This document shows, in pieces, positions 16,622-23,382 of a DNA stretch of 36,071 bases. Made by a program: the position numbers and the translations under genes. Every line of letters begins with the position of its first letter. The stretch's first letter is position 1. Source of the stretch: CBDCRK01 sp965220955 (GTDB lineage Bacteria > Desulfobacterota > Binatia > Bin18 > CBDCRK01). Below the pieces are notes generated by a model that was given only the letters and a program-made list of their open reading frames with translations, made no database searches and had not been told where the DNA came from. The DNA is taken from the NCBI GenBank assembly GCA_965220955.1, contig CBDCRK010000042.1, positions 1-36,071 on the forward strand, written 5' to 3'.

Positions 16622-17020
16622 TCATTCCACCATAGCTATGGCCTCAACCTCTATAAGGAGCCCATCAAGAGCAAGCGCCTGGACACCCACCAATGTGCTA
16701 GCAGGTGGATTCTCTGGGGAGAAAACCTGGCTGCGCGCTTCTCTAATCACAGGGAGGTTCTCGGGCTTGTAGTTCACTACATAAGTATTCATCTTGATCA
16801 CATCGGCAGGCGTGGCTCCAGCTGCTGCCAGTGCAGCTTTAAGATTTTCATAAGCTTGCTTGGCCTGGGCGCCAAGGTCTCCCTTGCCTACCATCTCTCC
16901 CTTGACATCAAAGGCGACCTGACCTGAGATAAAAACCATCTTGCCGCCCTGGGCCGTGACTGCATGAGTGTATCCCTGCGGCTTAGATAAGGCATTGGGA
17001 TTAATAAATTTCTTTTCCAT
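16622..17020 (-). CDS. RidA/YjgF/YER057c/UK114 family protein
   Basis: This 132-residue protein has the RidA fold: SKPQGYTHAVTAQGGKMVFISGQVAFD, the QAKQAYENLKAALAAAGATPADVIKMNTYVV helix-strand and ASTLVGVQALALDGLLIEVEAIAM at the end. RidA proteins hydrolyse reactive enamine/imine intermediates from amino-acid metabolism; relatives act on other small ketimines. The conserved Arg seen in true RidA near the C-terminal third is not evident (PASTLVGV), so this may be a Rid subfamily without deaminase activity. AAGGAGGGATCT directly precedes the ATG at 17020, which fixes the start, although the frame is open for another 46 codons upstream. It is followed by CaiB copy 3. Confidence 0.88.
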   Translation of the reverse strand: MEKKFINPNALSKPQGYTHAVTAQGGKMVFISGQVAFDVKGEMVGKGDLGAQAKQAYENLKAALAAAGATPADVIKMNTYVVNYKPENLPVIREARSQVFSPENPPASTLVGVQALALDGLLIEVEAIAMVE

Positions 17021-17336
17021 AGATCCCTCCTTGCCAATGGCTTGATCTGCCTTGGCGAATATAACAAAACCGAAAATACTCGCTGCTATGATCAACAAAC
17101 TTCCGATCACCCAGAAGTAACTCATAGGGAAATGCTGTTGTGAACTAAGAAGATTCATGTGAACTAAGTAAGGTCCAATGCAATACGGCAGCCAGATTAT
17201 GGAGTGGCCTCCCTGGCTGATTGGATATTTACAGACTAAAATTCAGACTAACTTTTATAGATATAGATAGCAACCTCCTTCTTGGGCCCGTTTAGGATAA
17301 AAAGGAACTTATTTTCTCGAAGGGGGAAGTCAATAC
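17021..17336. other. Intergenic gap with an in-frame hydrophobic upstream extension of the rid gene
   Basis: On the minus strand the rid frame stays open to an ATG at 17158 and encodes MSYFWVIGSLLIIAASIFG, a credible membrane segment, then a short polar linker. No ribosome site precedes that ATG, whereas a strong one precedes 17020, so the extension is probably untranslated or an ancestral small membrane protein. From 17159 to 17336 no gene was recognised. TTGACT followed by TAAGTT (minus strand, about 17332 to 17305) is a weak promoter candidate. Confidence 0.35.
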
Positions 17337-19019
17337 TTATAACCCGCCGGAACGCAGAACCTGGCCGGGCATAGCCCCAGTGTGTTTTTGCTCTTGGTAG
17401 AGCACCTCACCATTGACAATGGTGCACTGCACTCCATGGGCTGGCATAACCAGGCGACGACCACCACCGGGAAGATCATGGCGCATCTCGGGACGCTTTC
17501 CTGAGCCAATCGTGTTGTAGTCAAAAATAGCAAGGTCGGCTGCCATCCCCTGAATAAGCTTTCCTCTGCCCTGGATACCAAAGAAATGGGCGGGTTCAGA
17601 GGTAAGGCGTTGAACTGCCCTCTCCAGTGTCAGCGCTTGTTTGTCACGTACCCAGGTGCCCAGCAGGTAGGTGCAGTAACCAGCGTCGCAGAGCATGTCC
17701 ACATGCGCGCCGCCGTCCGAAAGACCGATCATGGTCCGTGGGTCCGTGATCAAATCGGGAATCAGATCCTCGTTGGCATTAAACAGGACCATAATGTATT
17801 GAAGCCTGAGATCATCTTCAAGAGCAAGATCCAGAAAGGTATCGAGTCCGTCCTGACCTCGCTCTTTGGCAATCTCAGCCACAGTCTTTCCTTCTAAAGA
17901 CTTCATGGCTGGATTGCTGACCTCTTTCACCTCCAGCCGCTCCCACTTGCCCGCAAATATCCTTGGGGTCTCCAGCTCCTTACGGAAGGCCCGGCGAAAG
18001 TCAGGGTCACAATAAAGCCGTGCCTGTTCTTCTACAGGGCGGTTGAATGCCGGATTCCACGAAGCATGATTAGCAAAAATGAAGGGATTGCGCAGGTCAA
18101 TCTGGATAACAAACGGCCGGCAGGTCACCTGCGGGATCCCGCCACGTTTAATAAGCGACTCAGCCTTGTTCAGCATCTCTGGACCAGATTCGGGTTTATC
18201 ATCGCGGCTGACTACCCCCAGCCAGGTCACTGGCCGCCCGCTCTCAGTGAGCAGAAAGTCAACCAGCTCATACTCCTCCTCCGAGAGCTCACCCGCGGAC
18301 GCAGTGAGCGCCAACTCAATCGCTCCTCTACCCAGTTCCTTGAGCACATTGGCATAGGCCTTAAGTTCTTCACGGCTAGCCCGACGACAGGCCAGAGGTC
18401 GGCCCTGATAGCCAATATGCTGCGGAATGTTGGTGGTGGTAAAACCCAAGGCACCCGCAGCTACAGCCTCACGCAGTAGGGCCTGGATCTGGGTAATTTC
18501 CTCAGGCGTTGCCGCCCGCTCCATGGACTCCTCGCTCATGACATAGTGACGAAAGGGCGTTAGTGGAGCCAGGAACCCCAGATTAATACCTGAGCCACGC
18601 TTCTGGGCGGCATTCATGTATTCAGGAAAACTCACCCAGTCCCAGCTAATGCCCTTGGCAAGGACTTCAAAAGGGATAGCCTCGACGTTGACCAGATCCC
18701 AGGCGGCAATCTCCCGTACCTCGGGCCGACACGGGGCAATTCCCACCCCACAGTTGCCCATAACCACAGAGGTTACCCCATGCCAGGAAGAACAAGTAAT
18801 GAGCGGATCCCAGCAGATCTGGGCGTCATAGTGGGTGTGGGGGTCAACAAACCCTGGAGTCACAATCAGGTCAGAGGCATCAATAATTTTCTTGGCTCCC
18901 TCTCTGATCTTGCCAATCTCAGCAATTTGACCGCTGGCTATAGCTATATCCGCGCGAAAGCGCGGGGAGCCAGTGCCATCAACCACAGTTCCATTCTTGA
19001 TGAGCAAATCGTAAGACAT
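17337..19019 (-). CDS. N-acyl-D-amino-acid deacylase / D-aminoacylase-like amidohydrolase (amidohydrolase family 3)
   Basis: This 560-residue metal-dependent hydrolase is of the D-aminoacylase/dihydroorotase-like group. The metal site shows VDPHTHYDAQ with H61 and H63, then GVTSVVMGNCGVGIAPCRPE with the Cys that is often a ligand in D-aminoacylases, HASW near residue 318, and the late catalytic Asp in LSDGGAHVDM (about D435). The C-terminal ADLAIFDYNTIG closes the small beta domain typical of the family. AAGGAGGGCTGAAG precedes the ATG. It may release a carboxylic acid or amino acid that the neighbouring CoA-transferases activate. The exact substrate, an N-acyl-D-amino acid or another amide, is not determined. 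Confidence 0.9.
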   Translation of the reverse strand: MSYDLLIKNGTVVDGTGSPRFRADIAIASGQIAEIGKIREGAKKIIDASDLIVTPGFVDPHTHYDAQICWDPLITCSSWHGVTSVVMGNCGVGIAPCRPEVREIAAWDLVNVEAIPFEVLAKGISWDWVSFPEYMNAAQKRGSGINLGFLAPLTPFRHYVMSEESMERAATPEEITQIQALLREAVAAGALGFTTTNIPQHIGYQGRPLACRRASREELKAYANVLKELGRGAIELALTASAGELSEEEYELVDFLLTESGRPVTWLGVVSRDDKPESGPEMLNKAESLIKRGGIPQVTCRPFVIQIDLRNPFIFANHASWNPAFNRPVEEQARLYCDPDFRRAFRKELETPRIFAGKWERLEVKEVSNPAMKSLEGKTVAEIAKERGQDGLDTFLDLALEDDLRLQYIMVLFNANEDLIPDLITDPRTMIGLSDGGAHVDMLCDAGYCTYLLGTWVRDKQALTLERAVQRLTSEPAHFFGIQGRGKLIQGMAADLAIFDYNTIGSGKRPEMRHDLPGGGRRLVMPAHGVQCTIVNGEVLYQEQKHTGAMPGQVLRSGGL

Positions 19020-19268
19020 CTTCAGCCCTCCTTTATGCCGAATGACCCACTTCTGTCAGGACTTGATAGATAGAGGGTCATTTCCTCTTTGAGGTTCTTT
19101 AACTGTCTTTTCCCTACTGAGGTTTCCCCAAACCGCGGAATTTGAGGTAAGAAGCTCAAGGTCCTCTGGCAGGACTATCACAGCAGAAGACCTGGGATAC
19201 CTCAACTATCAAGGTCAAGTTGTGAGACTACTATTTCCCTCACACTCAATCAAGCGAGCCTTCGGCAG
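19020..19268. other. Intergenic region, upstream of the amidohydrolase
   Basis: No gene was recognised here. It must contain the amidohydrolase promoter on the minus strand. An open plus-strand frame runs through about 19160-19294, but it has no start with a ribosome site and continues into the MITE-like end, so I do not call it. Confidence 0.5.
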
Positions 19269-19433
19269 AGTAGTGTCTCACATTGAAATCCGGGACTGAT
19301 TCACGCCCGGCGGGCGCCCCCCACCCGCCTGCCCTGCGGGCAGGCACCCTCCCCCTCTAGGGGGGAGGGAAGTGCTGTACCCTCTCCCTCTGGGAGAGGG
19401 TAAGGGTGAGGGAAAATTCAAACTGAGACACTA
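19269..19433. mobile_element. MITE-like element with terminal inverted repeats and three internal hairpins
   Basis: The ends carry TAGTGTCTCACATTGAA (19271-19287) and, inverted, TTCAAACTGAGACACTA (19417-19433), 15 of 17 bases matching. Direct repeats CCTTCGGCAG lie outside at 19259-19268 and 19434-19443 and look like a 10-base target-site duplication. The interior has three perfect hairpins: 8-base arms at 19327-19345, 9-base arms (CCCTCCCCC/GGGGGAGGG) at 19347-19369, and 10-base arms at 19379-19401. There is no coding capacity, so any mobility would depend on a transposase elsewhere. It ends about 130 bases upstream of the glutaredoxin gene. Confidence 0.6.
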
Positions 19434-19566
19434 CCTTCGGCAGGCATGTTTCTTACCAAAAATGAGGATCTTACCTCTATCCTTTACGTTGGTGTTCAAG
19501 ATTGGTACGATTGGAAGCAATCAGCAAGTTTGCAAAGAAGTTTTCAAACCGGTGAAGGAGAAGACC

Positions 19567-19806
19567 ATGGAAAAGCGTATAGCCGTTTACTCAAGCCCCA
19601 CTTGAGGTCCCTGCCGGTTAGCGAAGGAGTTCCTTTCGCAGCAAGGGTTTGCTTTCACCGAATACAACGTGGCTGAAGACATAGAAGCGCAGGAACGCTT
19701 AAAACAACTCACCGGTCGCACAACCATCCCGGTGATTACCATTGACAATGAAGTCGTGGTAGGTTTTGACCGGGAGAAGCTGCAACAGTTGCTAAACCTG
19801 CAGTAG
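19567..19806 (+). CDS. Glutaredoxin-like selenoprotein candidate (in-frame TGA read as selenocysteine, UGPC motif)
   Basis: Read with TGA (19603-19605) as selenocysteine, this is a 79-residue glutaredoxin: strand KRIAVYSSPT, then U13-G-P-C16, helix RLAKEFLSQQG, EYNV, the TTIPV cis-proline loop (P55) and the VVVGFDREKLQQLL C-terminus, ending at TAG. The TGA falls exactly on the first Cys of the CxxC active site. AAGGAG lies six bases before the ATG. A hairpin suitable as a bacterial SECIS follows the TGA. Sec-containing glutaredoxins are a known selenoprotein class. The expected role is thiol-disulfide exchange in the cytoplasm, with higher reactivity than a Cys form. The alternative is a Cys-to-stop mutation or sequencing error; the hairpin and the intact downstream frame argue against that. 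The selenocysteine machinery is not in this window. Confidence 0.8.
19609..19647 (+). promoter_or_regulatory. Candidate bacterial SECIS element inside the glutaredoxin reading frame
   Basis: The upper stem GCGAAGG (19621-19627) pairs with CC-T-TTCGC (19632-19639), closing an AGTT loop (19628-19631) with one bulged U at 19634. A lower stem CCCTGC (19609-19614) pairs with GC-A-AGGG (19641-19647). The loop begins 23 bases after the TGA, within the spacing usual for bacterial SECIS elements. A G in a small apical loop and a bulged U in the stem are the features SelB recognises in the E. coli fdhF element. Confidence 0.6.
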
Positions 19807-19943
19807 CAGAAAGCCTCTAGTACAGCGGCAGAAGTTCTAAACCCGCTAGAGAACGGGCGGTTTGCCATAAAATGAAAGGGTAAGCAACTGTTGCTAGCAA
19901 ACACTAGCCAGAACTAACCAGATCATAGGGTATTTGTATCAGG

Positions 19944-20546
19944 ATGAAAGCAATTATTCCGATCTACTACGATTACGCCTCTTCCCTCTGCTACATTGCC
20001 AAAAAGATTATGGATCAGCTAGAGGGAGAATTAGAAGTGGAGCTTCTCTGGAAAGGAGTACAAATCTCCCGTCGCCACTCCGGCTGGAAAAATGGAGAAG
20101 CCATTGGCGAACAAGCACAGGGGAGAATCATTCGTATCTCGCGTGAGACTAGTGTGCCGCTCCGTATTCCTGAGAAGTGGCTGGACTCGGCATACGCTCT
20201 TGAGGGAGCGGAATTCGCTAAAGACCAGGGGAAATTCCCTGAGTATCACAACGCTATCCTTACTGCTGTGTTTGAGGACGGCAAAGATATCGGTGATCCT
20301 CAAGCTCTCCTGTCTCTTGCTGAGCGGGCAGGTCTGCCAACGACTGAACTTGAACATCACCTGCAAGCAGGTACTTTTACTGCCCGGGTCAAGGAGGCCG
20401 AGGCCGAGGCCACAACCTTTGGGGTTGTTGGCTACCCAACCTTTATCCTAGGCGCGTTTCCTCTGATTGGCATTCAGCCCTACAAAACAATGAAGCTGCT
20501 ACTTCAGCGCTACATCGAGCAAGCACAAAAGCAGGTGTCGCACTAA
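19944..20546 (+). CDS. DsbA/FrnE-family thioredoxin-fold protein with SxxC active site
   Basis: This 200-residue protein is of the FrnE/2-hydroxychromene-2-carboxylate isomerase branch of the DsbA family. It begins with strand IIPIYYDYAS and has the motif S13-S-L-C16 where most relatives have CPWC. The helical insertion follows, with AYALEGAEFAKDQGKFPEYHNAILTA. The cis-proline loop VGYPTFILG comes near residue 165. Only the C-terminal Cys of the redox motif is kept, so it could act in monothiol chemistry or a non-redox reaction. There is no signal peptide, so it is cytoplasmic. The ribosome site is weak (AGG adjacent to the ATG). It lies 137 bases after the selenoprotein candidate in the same direction, which suggests a shared redox role. 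Confidence 0.85.
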   Translation: MKAIIPIYYDYASSLCYIAKKIMDQLEGELEVELLWKGVQISRRHSGWKNGEAIGEQAQGRIIRISRETSVPLRIPEKWLDSAYALEGAEFAKDQGKFPEYHNAILTAVFEDGKDIGDPQALLSLAERAGLPTTELEHHLQAGTFTARVKEAEAEATTFGVVGYPTFILGAFPLIGIQPYKTMKLLLQRYIEQAQKQVSH

Positions 20547-20724
20547 ATATTTGACTAATCATCCTCTCTTCACATCTATCTTCCCTTGGGTAACGTCGCT
20601 TGTCATTTTGTTTACCGCACCCTTGCCCATAATCAGTGACGGGTATAAACTCCGCCAGCAGAGATTTATATCCGCTTATTGGACGGTCACCCAGGGCTAG
20701 AACGAAAGGAGCGACAGGAAGAAG

Positions 20725-21069
20725 ATGGCAGTTAATCTTCACGAAGACAAAACAGTACAAGCCTGGCTGGAAGGCGTGCATGAACAGTCTGGAGTATCCC
20801 CGGACAGCGACGCCCAACGGATTGCGATACTCGCAGAGTTTTGTGCATTCGTTGACAAAGAACCCGGTCAGGTTATTGACGAGTGCATCCGGGACGTCGA
20901 AGGCGGCAAAAAGATCCGGGTTAAGGGGCGACGCTTTTACGCGCAAAAAGTCCAGGAATTCGAACAGCAGGGTGAAGGAAGCCCCTCTCAGAAGCGGCAG
21001 AAGGCCAACTATATTAGAAGCTTTCTCATCCATAATGGAGTGCTTTTACAGACAAGTCCGCTTGCCTAA
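20725..21069 (+). CDS. Small helical protein resembling the N-terminal SAM-like domain of tyrosine recombinases (paralogue A)
   Basis: This 114-residue soluble protein has an N-terminal helix TVQAWLEGV, the segment RIAILAEFCAFVDKEPGQVI, a basic stretch KKIRVKGRRFYAQKV and the ending YIRSFLIHNGVLL. The pattern (EFCxFxxxxPxxxI ... IRSFxIHNG) recalls the core-binding N-terminal domain of phage-type integrases, but no catalytic domain (R...HxxR...Y) follows. AGGAAGAAG precedes the ATG. A second, diverged relative lies 1.2 kb downstream on the other side of a nitroreductase. It may be a free-standing DNA-binding protein or a relic of an integrase family. The function is unknown. Confidence 0.75.
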   Translation: MAVNLHEDKTVQAWLEGVHEQSGVSPDSDAQRIAILAEFCAFVDKEPGQVIDECIRDVEGGKKIRVKGRRFYAQKVQEFEQQGEGSPSQKRQKANYIRSFLIHNGVLLQTSPLA

Positions 21070-21152
21070 ATCGCACCATAGAGGCTTAGTATACAAGCAT
21101 GGTGACAGAAGTCTTTGACCTGACGGGCAGGCTACTCCCTTTTACTCTGTCA

Positions 21153-21170
21153 TTCCCGTGCAAGCGGGAA
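21153..21170. repeat. REP-like palindrome
   Basis: TTCCCG (21153-21158) and CGGGAA (21165-21170) form a perfect 6-base hairpin preceded by GTCA. It resembles the widespread GTCATTCCCG...CGGGAA palindromes of bacterial intergenic regions. It lies in the gap before the nitroreductase gene and could be a REP sequence or a weak terminator. Confidence 0.5.
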
Positions 21171-21236
21171 CGCAGAAAAGTTGCGGGGCAATAGATCCCT
21201 ACTTTTAAACTCTCCAAACCCGAAAGGAGGCCAAAT

Positions 21237-22070
21237 ATGGATTTCCTGGAAGTGTGTGGGCTAAGACGCAGCATCCGCATCTTTCGTTCTTGGGACCAGG
21301 TAGAGCGTGAAAAAATTCAGCGTATTCTCGAAGTGGCACGAACCACAACCTGCCCAGGCAACCTGCAACCTTGGCGTGCCATTGTGGTAGAGCGAGACAA
21401 GCTCTCACCCCAGGACCGCGAGGCGCTCCTGGCCGCAGACAATCACCAAGGCGCGCATGTACAGGCACCGGTATGGATCTACTGGTTTGCCGATGTGGAC
21501 GGCTCGACCGCCGAGACCTTCCGTCAACGGGTTCACGAATTGGTGGACCTGGGCGCACTGCCAACGTTTTACGGCTGGACGCACGAGACCATCGACTCGG
21601 CCATTGTCAAGGGCGAGACCGCACCAGAAGGGATGCCGGCAATTCACTCTCTGATTCATAACCTCCCGCGTGAAGCCGCGGATATGGTAGCCCGACAAGA
21701 GACTGTAGGTGCCTGTGCGGTAGCCACGCTAGCGGCTGTCAACGAGGGGTTGGGGACATGTCTGCACATGGCCGCCTCGGCCGAGAAAGTCCCGGTGCTC
21801 AAGAAAATCCTGCACGTACCGGACGGCTGGGAGCCAGTATGGGTACAGCTGGTTGGCTATCCGGCTGAAGAGAGAGAAGCTGGCGGTCAGCGACCACGGC
21901 TCCCGTTTGAGACCTTGTACTTTGAAGGAGTCTACGGCCAGCCATTTGCACGCGATCCCCAGGTGGTCGAGGACCTCACCAAAGAGGGCCTAATCCGCAC
22001 TCCCATGCCCAAGCCTGGCCGTTTTGAAGAACTCAAGCATCTGGCACGTATGATGGGATTTCCCCTATAG
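21237..22070 (+). CDS. Nitroreductase family flavoprotein
   Basis: This 277-residue FMN-dependent oxidoreductase of the nitroreductase superfamily is longer than the usual 180-220 because of a C-terminal extension of about 60 residues. The FMN phosphate motif appears as LRRSIRIFRSW (residues 9-19), and CPGNLQPWRAIVV corresponds to the PSxxNxQPW loop. ETVGACAVATLAAVNEGLGTC is the conserved helix packing on the flavin, with WVQLVGYPAEE after it. AAAGGAGGCCAAAT precedes the ATG. Members reduce nitroaromatics, quinones or enones or dehalogenate iodotyrosine; the substrate here is unknown. It is flanked by two related small helical proteins, so the three may have arrived or act together. Confidence 0.92.
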   Translation: MDFLEVCGLRRSIRIFRSWDQVEREKIQRILEVARTTTCPGNLQPWRAIVVERDKLSPQDREALLAADNHQGAHVQAPVWIYWFADVDGSTAETFRQRVHELVDLGALPTFYGWTHETIDSAIVKGETAPEGMPAIHSLIHNLPREAADMVARQETVGACAVATLAAVNEGLGTCLHMAASAEKVPVLKKILHVPDGWEPVWVQLVGYPAEEREAGGQRPRLPFETLYFEGVYGQPFARDPQVVEDLTKEGLIRTPMPKPGRFEELKHLARMMGFPL

Positions 22071-22157
22071 GTAGCAGGCTCTGCCAGGCTATTTCTAAGG
22101 TTGCCAAGTAGCACTTCACCCCTTCTCTGACCCTGGGAGTGAAAACAGTCACACCAA

Positions 22158-22181
22158 TCTTATTAAAGGTCTTATTAAAGG
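22158..22181. repeat. Tandem 12-base direct repeat
   Basis: TCTTATTAAAGG occurs twice in immediate succession (22158-22169 and 22170-22181), about 75 bases upstream of the following small gene. It might be a pair of regulator half-sites or simple slippage. Confidence 0.5.
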
Positions 22182-22255
22182 GCCATTAGGTCATGTCTAT
22201 CCCTGCGGGCCCTCCAGAGTTAAGGTTAGGGCAGAGGTGAACCGGAGAAACGGTT

Positions 22256-22576
22256 ATGGACAACATCGAGTCTTATGCGTCCGTCCAAAAATGGATGACT
22301 AATGTGAACCGCTACTATCACCTCAGTGAGGCTGAATGGGAGGGACGGCTCAAAGCCTTAGGCGAGTTTTGTCAACACTTGGACATAGACCCTGACACCA
22401 TGATCCAGGAGGCTCTAGAGGAACGACAGGAGAAGATTGATTTCATGCGTCGCCTCAAACGGTTCGCCAAAGAGACCTATCCTAGCCCTCGTGCGGCTCA
22501 CGACTGGGAGAATATTGTACGTAGTTTTTTTATCCATAACGGCGCTCGGGTAGTCGTCCGACCTTACGCAGAGTAA
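22256..22576 (+). CDS. Small helical integrase-N-terminus-like protein (paralogue B)
   Basis: This 106-residue soluble protein aligns by eye with the 114-residue protein at 20725. SVQKWMTNV matches TVQAWLEGV, RLKALGEFCQHLDIDPDTMI matches RIAILAEFCAFVDKEPGQVI, and NIVRSFFIHNGARV matches YIRSFLIHNGVLL. The middle is highly charged (EERQEKIDFMRRLKRFAKE). As with its relative, the pattern resembles the SAM-like core-binding domain of tyrosine recombinases with no catalytic part. CGGAGAAACGGTT precedes the ATG. It is convergent with the DNA glycosylase gene. A DNA-binding role is inferred and the function is unknown. Confidence 0.75.
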   Translation: MDNIESYASVQKWMTNVNRYYHLSEAEWEGRLKALGEFCQHLDIDPDTMIQEALEERQEKIDFMRRLKRFAKETYPSPRAAHDWENIVRSFFIHNGARVVVRPYAE

Positions 22577-22615
22577 GCTTGGAAATGCGCTGGTGCAACT
22601 CCGGGGTTTGTTGTA

Positions 22616-22638
22616 TGAGCTGGTAGATTTCCAGCTCA
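22616..22638. terminator. Hairpin between convergent genes, possible bidirectional terminator
   Basis: TGAGCTGG (22616-22623) and CCAGCTCA (22631-22638) are perfect 8-base arms with a 7-base AT-rich loop. The hairpin sits in the 90-base gap between the convergent small gene and the glycosylase gene. There is no long T-run, so termination is uncertain. Confidence 0.4.
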
Positions 22639-22666
22639 GCCGTGAGTTCAGTGAAAATTACTGCTA

Positions 22667-23224
22667 CTACTCCTTGTTGAGACGGTCTCGATACTGACAA
22701 AGATCTTTAAGCGCCCGGATGATATCATCCAGCGAGTAGTGAGCGTTGCGCGGGCTTGTAGAAGGAATAACGAATACCTGAGATTCACCCAAGCTTCCTG
22801 CCTGCGGTCCCAGCATAGAGAGCGCTCCACAACAAACACGATAGCCAGTAAGACCCACAAAGCAGACAATGCGGGGCTTATGGTATAGGAGTTTCTCTCG
22901 CAGTACCTTGGCTCCCCGTCGGAACTCGCTGCGCGAAACCTCATGAATACCGCTGGTAGGGCGTTTAACCACATCCGTGAGGCCAATCCCCCAGTCTAAA
23001 AGGCGAATATCATCTTCCGGGCCAACAGCATGGGGCACCAGACCGGAGGCAGAGAGCGCCCGCCAGAAGCGGTTCTGCGGCATGGCGAAGTAGTGACCTA
23101 CCCTAGCGGAGTAGAGACCAGGGTTAAGCCCCACAAACACAATGTCCAGTCCCTCACGCAAATAGTCGGGAAGTGTTTCTCCCTGCCAGGTTTCCTGTTC
23201 CTTTGCTTTTCTCTTCTTTGCCAC
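22667..23224 (-). CDS. mug: MUG/TDG-type mismatch-specific uracil/thymine DNA glycosylase
   Basis: This DNA repair enzyme removes uracil or thymine mispaired with guanine. Motif 1 reads DIVFVGLNPGLYSARVGHYF, with the GLNPG catalytic loop. PQNRFWRAL follows, then GIGLTDVVKRPT, and motif 2 is IPSTSPRNAHYS, the DNA-intercalating loop. The length of 185 from this start is near that of E. coli Mug (168). The frame is open to a GTG at 23314 (215 residues), but that start has no ribosome site and adds a basic, non-conserved leader. The GTG at 23224 has AGGG eight bases ahead. The start remains uncertain. It is convergent with paralogue B and divergent from the GxxExxY gene. Confidence 0.9.
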   Translation of the reverse strand: MAKKRKAKEQETWQGETLPDYLREGLDIVFVGLNPGLYSARVGHYFAMPQNRFWRALSASGLVPHAVGPEDDIRLLDWGIGLTDVVKRPTSGIHEVSRSEFRRGAKVLREKLLYHKPRIVCFVGLTGYRVCCGALSMLGPQAGSLGESQVFVIPSTSPRNAHYSLDDIIRALKDLCQYRDRLNKE

Positions 23225-23302
23225 AATAGTTGCCCTTGTCCTGGAAAAAGACTTGTACACCGAAAAAAGACCCGTTAAGGCTAGCCGTAAGCTTGCTCCC
23301 CT

Positions 23303-23319
23303 GTCAAGCAACACTTGAC
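23303..23319. promoter_or_regulatory. Inverted repeat in the divergent mug/GxxExxY region
   Basis: GTCAAG (23303-23308) and CTTGAC (23314-23319) form perfect inverted arms around 5 bases, between two divergent genes. It could be an operator or a pair of -35-like elements facing both ways. Confidence 0.3.
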
Positions 23320-23382
23320 GGCAGGAGGATTTTAGAGATACTGGGAAGCGTGCTGGTTTAATTGCTAAAGGAGGTGGTGGGC

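Noticed and set aside
19160..19294. Open plus-strand frame (AEDLGYLNYQGQ and so on) before the MITE-like element
   Set aside because: It has no start codon with a ribosome site, no recognised family, and runs into the inverted terminal repeat.
19446..19676. 76-codon frame overlapping the start of the glutaredoxin gene
   Set aside because: It is a different frame with no ribosome site, and the glutaredoxin frame explains the region better.
20443..21033. 196-codon minus-strand frame over the end of the DsbA-like gene and paralogue A
   Set aside because: The plus-strand genes have ribosome sites and family similarity. The antisense frame resembles nothing and spans two unrelated genes.
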